From: Pygmaiobacter massiliensis
GTDB taxonomy: Bacteria > Bacillota > Clostridia > Oscillospirales > Ruminococcaceae
Length of the DNA stretch: 64,000 nucleotides
Direction of reading: 5' to 3'
Assembly: GCF_900199435.1 (NCBI RefSeq)
Contig: NZ_OAML01000003.1
Span: 124,001 to 188,000 of the forward strand
In this document: piece by piece, positions 61,143 through 64,000 of the stretch
Layout: each line of letters starts with the position of its first letter
How positions within the stretch are numbered: the first letter of the stretch is position 1
Made by a program: the position numbers and the translations under genes
Notes under the pieces: generated by a model
What the model was told of the DNA's origin: nothing
Seen by the model: the letters and a program-made list of their open reading frames with translations, nothing else
Database searches by the model: none

Positions 61143-62288
61143 TTATTTTGGCACAGTAGTAATAGTTAGCCACGGATTTTTTCCCGTAAAAGCCTCAAAG
61201 TGAGAAAAAAACAACTTATCGCCCTTAGGCGAAAGTGTAAGATTGAATATATTTTCGTTATCAAAAACGGCAACGGTTTGTATTTTCGGTGTTCCATTGT
61301 CTAAAAAGAGGAGATTAACCTCGCTAATCCATTCACCATTGGAAGTTTGGTATTCCTTCGCAAACGGAATCAGATCATTTTGCGCGCCTAAATTATCCTG
61401 CCCAGCTTCAAAATAGAAAAAGCCAGAGCTAGGCACCGGGTATTCTATTAAAATTTCTTGTTCCAAGTTATCGCCATAATAAATTTTAGTAGTGCCCTCA
61501 TCTCTGTTTTCTATAGCGCATAAACGGTTTTCCAGCCAGCAGTAATAAGGCGCTACAAAGTCTTTTTGAACAGAAGAAACTGACAGGGAATTCAAATCTA
61601 TTAAAATGGTTTCCGATACCCAAGCATCTCCCTTGGCGACCGCAAAAGAGAAGGTGGATTTGTCCGGTGAAACAGATAGACACCGAGGATAGCTATTGCT
61701 GCTGAGTGTGTAAAGAACTGTAAGATTGTTGTCTTTTAGCATTTTCATCTGCTGGTTTTCGCAGAAAAAAAGTGCTTGTAATTCCGAATCAAAACAAGTG
61801 GTGAGGGGATCTGAAGCATTATAATTTGTACCTGCTATGCGTTCTCCAGTTTTTGCGTCTCGGTTTATTTTTACAATCTCGCAGCCAAACAGCTTGATTT
61901 CTAGCATGCCGGTTGACGTTGTACTAACCTTTGCAATGGAATTATACGTGCTCGGCCGTCCGTGATAAATAGATTTTATTTCACCAGTAGAAATATTCCA
62001 CAAAAACCAGCTCACATCATACTTTTCTGCCGTGCTCTCAGAAGGATAAACGGCGCTTTCCAAAATCAGTTCCTCTTCAGAAATCCAGAGATAACTGCCG
62101 ACAGATTTGCGTTGGCAGGCCTCATGCAAGGCATCAGCAGAGATGCCGCCCGCTTGATAAGGCAATGATGGAGTATTTGAGGGCTCCGGCACAGGGGTGC
62201 TGCTTATATGAGATGCAGAGGTACAGCTGCACAGCATGACCAAGACAAATATAAGGACTAAGATTGCTGCAGGAAATTGGTGTTTCAT
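61143..62288 (-). CDS. Lipoprotein with beta-propeller-like repeats, function unknown
   Basis: 381 aa, ATG 62288 after GGGAGG. Lipoprotein signal MKHQFPAAILVLIFVLVMLC with lipobox Cys at 20 or 22, then a Ser/Pro/Thr linker to about 40. The body is beta-rich with repeated strand-turn units such as LSVSPDKSTFSFAVAKGDAW (about 213-232) and LTLSPKGDKLFFSHF (about 351-365), as in TolB-like propellers, which are protein- or ligand-binding. I recognise no named family. It is the last chromosomal gene before the tRNA-Ser remnant; base composition is more AT-rich than the metabolic genes. Confidence 0.75.
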   Translation of the reverse strand: MKHQFPAAILVLIFVLVMLCSCTSASHISSTPVPEPSNTPSLPYQAGGISADALHEACQRKSVGSYLWISEEELILESAVYPSESTAEKYDVSWFLWNISTGEIKSIYHGRPSTYNSIAKVSTTSTGMLEIKLFGCEIVKINRDAKTGERIAGTNYNASDPLTTCFDSELQALFFCENQQMKMLKDNNLTVLYTLSSNSYPRCLSVSPDKSTFSFAVAKGDAWVSETILIDLNSLSVSSVQKDFVAPYYCWLENRLCAIENRDEGTTKIYYGDNLEQEILIEYPVPSSGFFYFEAGQDNLGAQNDLIPFAKEYQTSNGEWISEVNLLFLDNGTPKIQTVAVFDNENIFNLTLSPKGDKLFFSHFEAFTGKNPWLTITTVPK

Positions 62289-62320
62289 GTTTAACCTCCC
62301 TACAAATATGTAAGCGAGAA

Positions 62321-62416
62321 TCACAGAAGGGAACAATCACAAAGAGTCACGCAACTTAGATAAAAGATTGCTAGCAAAATGATTGCCGCAAACCCAAATT
62401 TATTTGTTTTCATCAT
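62321..62416 (-). CDS. Possible 31-residue lipoprotein-like peptide
   Basis: ATG at 62416 (a second ATG follows) opens a 31-codon frame with a basic start, a hydrophobic core and an LSC lipobox-like end. No clear ribosome site is seen, and it lies in the leader of the lipoprotein gene. It may be chance. Confidence 0.2.
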   Translation of the reverse strand: MMKTNKFGFAAIILLAIFYLSCVTLCDCSLL

Positions 62417-62524
62417 AACATGGAGACTAACAAAAAGAAAGCGAATGGATTTTAATTTAAAGCTCATCCGTTTTTGCGTGTTTCGTATAATAGGAGCTGT
62501 TCCTATGTTTTTATGGAAACAAAT

Positions 62525-62564
62525 AAAAAGTCGTGTATGGATTAAAATCCATACACGACTTTTT
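62525..62564 (-). terminator. Terminator of the tRNA-Ser gene (18-bp perfect hairpin)
   Basis: 62525-62542 is the exact reverse complement of 62547-62564, loop of 4, with A/T tails on both sides. It begins right after the tRNA CCA end, so it is the native 3' end of that transcription unit. Confidence 0.9.
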
Positions 62565-62620
62565 TGGCGGACAGGGTGGGATTCGAACCCACGTGCCCTT
62601 GCGGACAACCGCATTTCGAG
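62565..62620 (-). tRNA. 3' fragment of tRNA-Ser (CGA); attachment-site remnant
   Basis: Read on the minus strand from 62620: anticodon loop CTCGAAA (anticodon CGA), 3' half of the anticodon stem TGCGG, a long variable arm (TGTCC-GCAA-GGGCA), T arm GTGGG-TTCGAAT-CCCAC, acceptor strand CCTGTCC, discriminator G, then CCA (62565-62567). The 5' half (acceptor GGACAGG, D arm) is absent: sequence beyond 62620 does not pair with the stem. This is the displaced 3' end left when an element integrates in the anticodon-loop region; the intact gene should be at the far end of the element. Confidence 0.85.
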
Positions 62621-62787
62621 CGACTTGATATTTCAAGTAGACGGCTGAAAATGGAAGAATTTAATGGTAGATGAAAGCATTGCAAAACCTCTGAATTTTA
62701 GGGTTTTTGCAGTGCTTTTCCTCTTAACTCAAGTAACGGTGCGGGGTTACGCAAAACACCCCATTTTGACCCTCTTTTTTGCACGTT

Positions 62788-62861
62788 GGAGAGATGTAGG
62801 AGAGATGCTGAGCCCTGTTGCCATCAATGTTTGCCGCCTACTGCTGAAATTTTGGAGAGAT
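62788..62861 (+). repeat. Three GGAGAGAT repeats in helical phase
   Basis: Copies at 62788-62795, 62799-62806 and 62854-62861. Starts are 11 and 55 bp apart, i.e. multiples of 11, so all face the same side of the helix. The last two share GGAGAGAT-NN-TGAG. Candidate arm-type sites for an integrase or sites for the HTH proteins encoded next door. Confidence 0.6.
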
Positions 62862-62874
62862 ATTGAGGCTAAAA

Positions 62875-63417
62875 ATGGACTACGAAACCATATGTAAAGA
62901 AATCAAAGCTACAGGCAAAAAGAAGCTGACCCAGCAGGAGGTGGCGGCACTCTGCCACCTGAGCAAAAAGACAATCTACAAGCTGGAGCGCTCCGGGGTA
63001 CTCCCTTATGAGGAGCAGGTTGACCGATTGATTCACACTCATGTCATTAAAACCACTGATGTCCTTGCCATGTTGAAAGAGCGTCATTGTAAGCAGAGCA
63101 GCCGAAGCTTGTACATTAAAATCATGACCCATTACTACAAGCGAATGCTGCAAAAAGAACCGGATGTCTTGGAACTGAATGACATTATCCGGATGACCGG
63201 ATTTTCAAAATCCGGCGTACTAAACTGGCTTCTGCACGGCGATTTGCCATCCATCCGCAGTGGGCGTTTCTACTTGGTGCCAAAGCGTTATCTGCTGGAC
63301 TTCCTGTGTTCACCCTACTATCGCACCATCAAGAATAAATCCCCAAAGCAAAAGGCGGATATGGCTGAAATTGAGCGCGTCTATCGCTTGACCGAAAAGG
63401 CAGGTGGTGTGGATGAG
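62875..63417 (+). CDS. Double helix-turn-helix protein 1 of the integrated element
   Basis: About 181 aa from ATG 62875, 6 nt after TGAGG (frame ends with the TGA at 63418-63420). Two HTH units of the MerR/excisionase kind: LTQQEVAALCHLSKKTIYKLERSGVLP in two parts (about 18-44) and LELNDIIRMTGFSKSGVLNWLLHGDLP in two parts (about 99-125), the latter followed by RFYLVPKRYLLDFL, a typical wing plus helix. The domain repeats and the place before a probable integrase suggest control of excision or of element genes. No known name. Confidence 0.75.
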
Positions 63418-63988
63418 TGAGTATAAGTATTTGCTGAAGCTTTATCCTGAGTATGTCAGCAAAGAGGATTTTCGCATCATCGCACACATCAGCAAGCAAA
63501 CGGCACGGTGCCTGCTCAAGTGCGGTTTGGTGCCCTGTAAGTGCACCGGCAAGAAAACCCGCTGCTATCAAATCAAAATGACCGATGTGATTGCCTATTT
63601 GGAAAACCGTGAGCAAGCACCGGCACTATACAGCCCCGCAAACTATCCGCTTTTCAAACAGTATTCCTCGGGGATGCGGCTTGCTGTGGACGAAAAGGAA
63701 TACAAGCAGCTACGTGAATACCTCGCTGCCACCTTGGTCGATTATCCAGATGCGATGCTTCTGGAGGACGTGGCAAAGTACACCGGCTATCGTTCATGCA
63801 GCATTTGTACATGGGTGAATAACGGAAAACTCAAGCACATTCCCTATGGCTCATCCAAAATCATCCCAAAAGAATATTTGCTGGATTTTCTGGCATCAAA
63901 GGATGGGCTAAACCGCAAAAACAAGACAACGGTGTTTAACGATTTAATCAATGGCTTTCTGACATGGAAGCTCCAACATAGAAAGTGA
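63413..63988 (+). CDS. Double helix-turn-helix protein 2 of the integrated element
   Basis: 191 aa from ATG 63413, which overlaps the end of the previous gene by 8 bp (AGGTGG upstream); an in-frame GTG at 63404 is less well placed. Same build as its neighbour: SKEDFRIIAHISKQTARCLLKCGLVP (two parts, about 16-41) and LLEDVAKYTGYRSCSICTWVNNGKLKHIP (two parts, about 122-150) followed by SKIIPKEYLLDFLAS. The shared VPKRYLLDFL / IPKEYLLDFL ends show that the two are paralogues. Ends 9 bp before the next start codon. Confidence 0.75.
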   Translation: MSEYKYLLKLYPEYVSKEDFRIIAHISKQTARCLLKCGLVPCKCTGKKTRCYQIKMTDVIAYLENREQAPALYSPANYPLFKQYSSGMRLAVDEKEYKQLREYLAATLVDYPDAMLLEDVAKYTGYRSCSICTWVNNGKLKHIPYGSSKIIPKEYLLDFLASKDGLNRKNKTTVFNDLINGFLTWKLQHRK

Positions 63989-63997
63989 GGCAGAGTA

Positions 63998-64000
63998 ATG
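63998..64000 (+). CDS. Start codon of a further gene (only ATG in window), probably integrase
   Basis: ATG at 63998 lies 7 nt after GAGG, directly behind the two HTH genes. A site-specific recombinase is the expected product from the context (tRNA attachment site plus HTH genes). Nothing of the protein can be seen. Confidence 0.4.

Larger units (their letters stand above)
62621..64000. mobile_element. Left end of an integrated element at tRNA-Ser
   Basis: Starts at the tRNA break. It holds a small palindrome ACTTGA-TATT-TCAAGT (62623-62638) next to the break, phased GGAGAGAT repeats, two HTH genes of the type that precede integrases, and the start codon of a further gene at the window edge. 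The element type (integrative conjugative element, prophage or island) cannot be told from 1.4 kb. 62639-62874 has no supported gene; a 77-codon frame there lacks a ribosome site. Confidence 0.7.

Noticed and set aside
62664-62897. 77-codon frame after the tRNA remnant
   Set aside because: No ribosome site, overlaps the phased repeats and the first HTH gene, and the product has no recognisable pattern.
62875-64000. Possibility that the right end is a Tn916-type transposon end
   Set aside because: A tRNA 3' fragment at the boundary fits tRNA-targeting tyrosine recombinase integration better; no Tn916 regulatory genes are recognisable in the 1.4 kb.

Overview
The window reads as chromosome of an anaerobic Firmicute, most likely a Clostridia member near the Oscillospiraceae/Ruminococcaceae. 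Evidence: strong AGGAGG-type ribosome binding sites, sigma-A type promoters, many intrinsic terminators, frequent TTG/GTG starts, lipoproteins with Ser/Ala linkers directly after the lipobox cysteine, and an almost complete 2-hydroxyglutarate route of glutamate fermentation. The taxon is an inference; no rRNA gene is present.

Layout. 1-7780 (minus): carbohydrate locus with a GH94 glycoside phosphorylase, a phosphohexomutase, a YesM/LytS-type sensor kinase, a sugar-binding lipoprotein and a permease cut by the left edge. 8152-14299 (plus): oligopeptide ABC operon oppBCDFA behind a clear promoter. 14393-19838: a GlnK/GlnL-like two-component system, Na+/glutamate symporter gltS and glutamate dehydrogenase. 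19957-23603: a TAXI-type TRAP transporter with its DUF1850 partner. 24085-28377: rpe followed by an unusual three-gene Rnf-like membrane module (rnfD, rnfE, rnfA only, with most cofactor-ligand residues replaced) and a membrane-anchored glycosidase-like protein. 28432-30786: an acetyltransferase, a DUF4177 protein and an MFS sugar transporter. 31071-42350: the glutaconyl-CoA/hydroxyglutarate genes gcdD-gcdC-gcdB, gctA-gctB-gcdA, a second gltS, hgdC-hgdA-hgdB. 42514-45184: polar amino-acid ABC transporter. 45236-54259: mixed housekeeping and regulatory genes (IclR, metallo-hydrolase, a possible small RNA or attenuated leader, serine hydrolase, asnA, GntR, low-Mr phosphatase, MATE plus MerR, acetyltransferase). 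54270-60975: chemoreceptor, ECF sigma with an RsgI-like anti-sigma carrying a poly-Asp tail, a deformylase-like protein, and a MATE-MarR pair. 61143-62564: lipoprotein. At 62565-62620 lies only the 3' part of a tRNA-Ser gene, followed to the right edge by two tandem paralogous double-HTH genes and the start of another gene. This is the typical left end of an integrated element.

How the genes work together. GltS (two copies), the TRAP system and possibly the ABC system import amino acids. GDH converts glutamate to 2-oxoglutarate. A 2-hydroxyglutarate dehydrogenase, not in this window, would make 2-hydroxyglutarate. GctAB activates it to the CoA ester, HgdAB dehydrates it after HgdC activation, and GcdABCD decarboxylates glutaconyl-CoA to crotonyl-CoA while pumping Na+, which can pay back the Na+ used for uptake. 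Codon choice in gdh, gcd, gct and hgd looks strongly biased, as in highly expressed genes.

Most unusual points: the Rnf-like D-E-A cassette without its soluble and FMN/FeS partners and with three of four membrane FeS cysteines and the FMN-threonine replaced; the tRNA-Ser attachment site with its two double-HTH genes and phased repeats; the perfect promoter-to-terminator unit near 47.2 kb; and the ECF/RsgI-like pair with its extracellular acidic tail.
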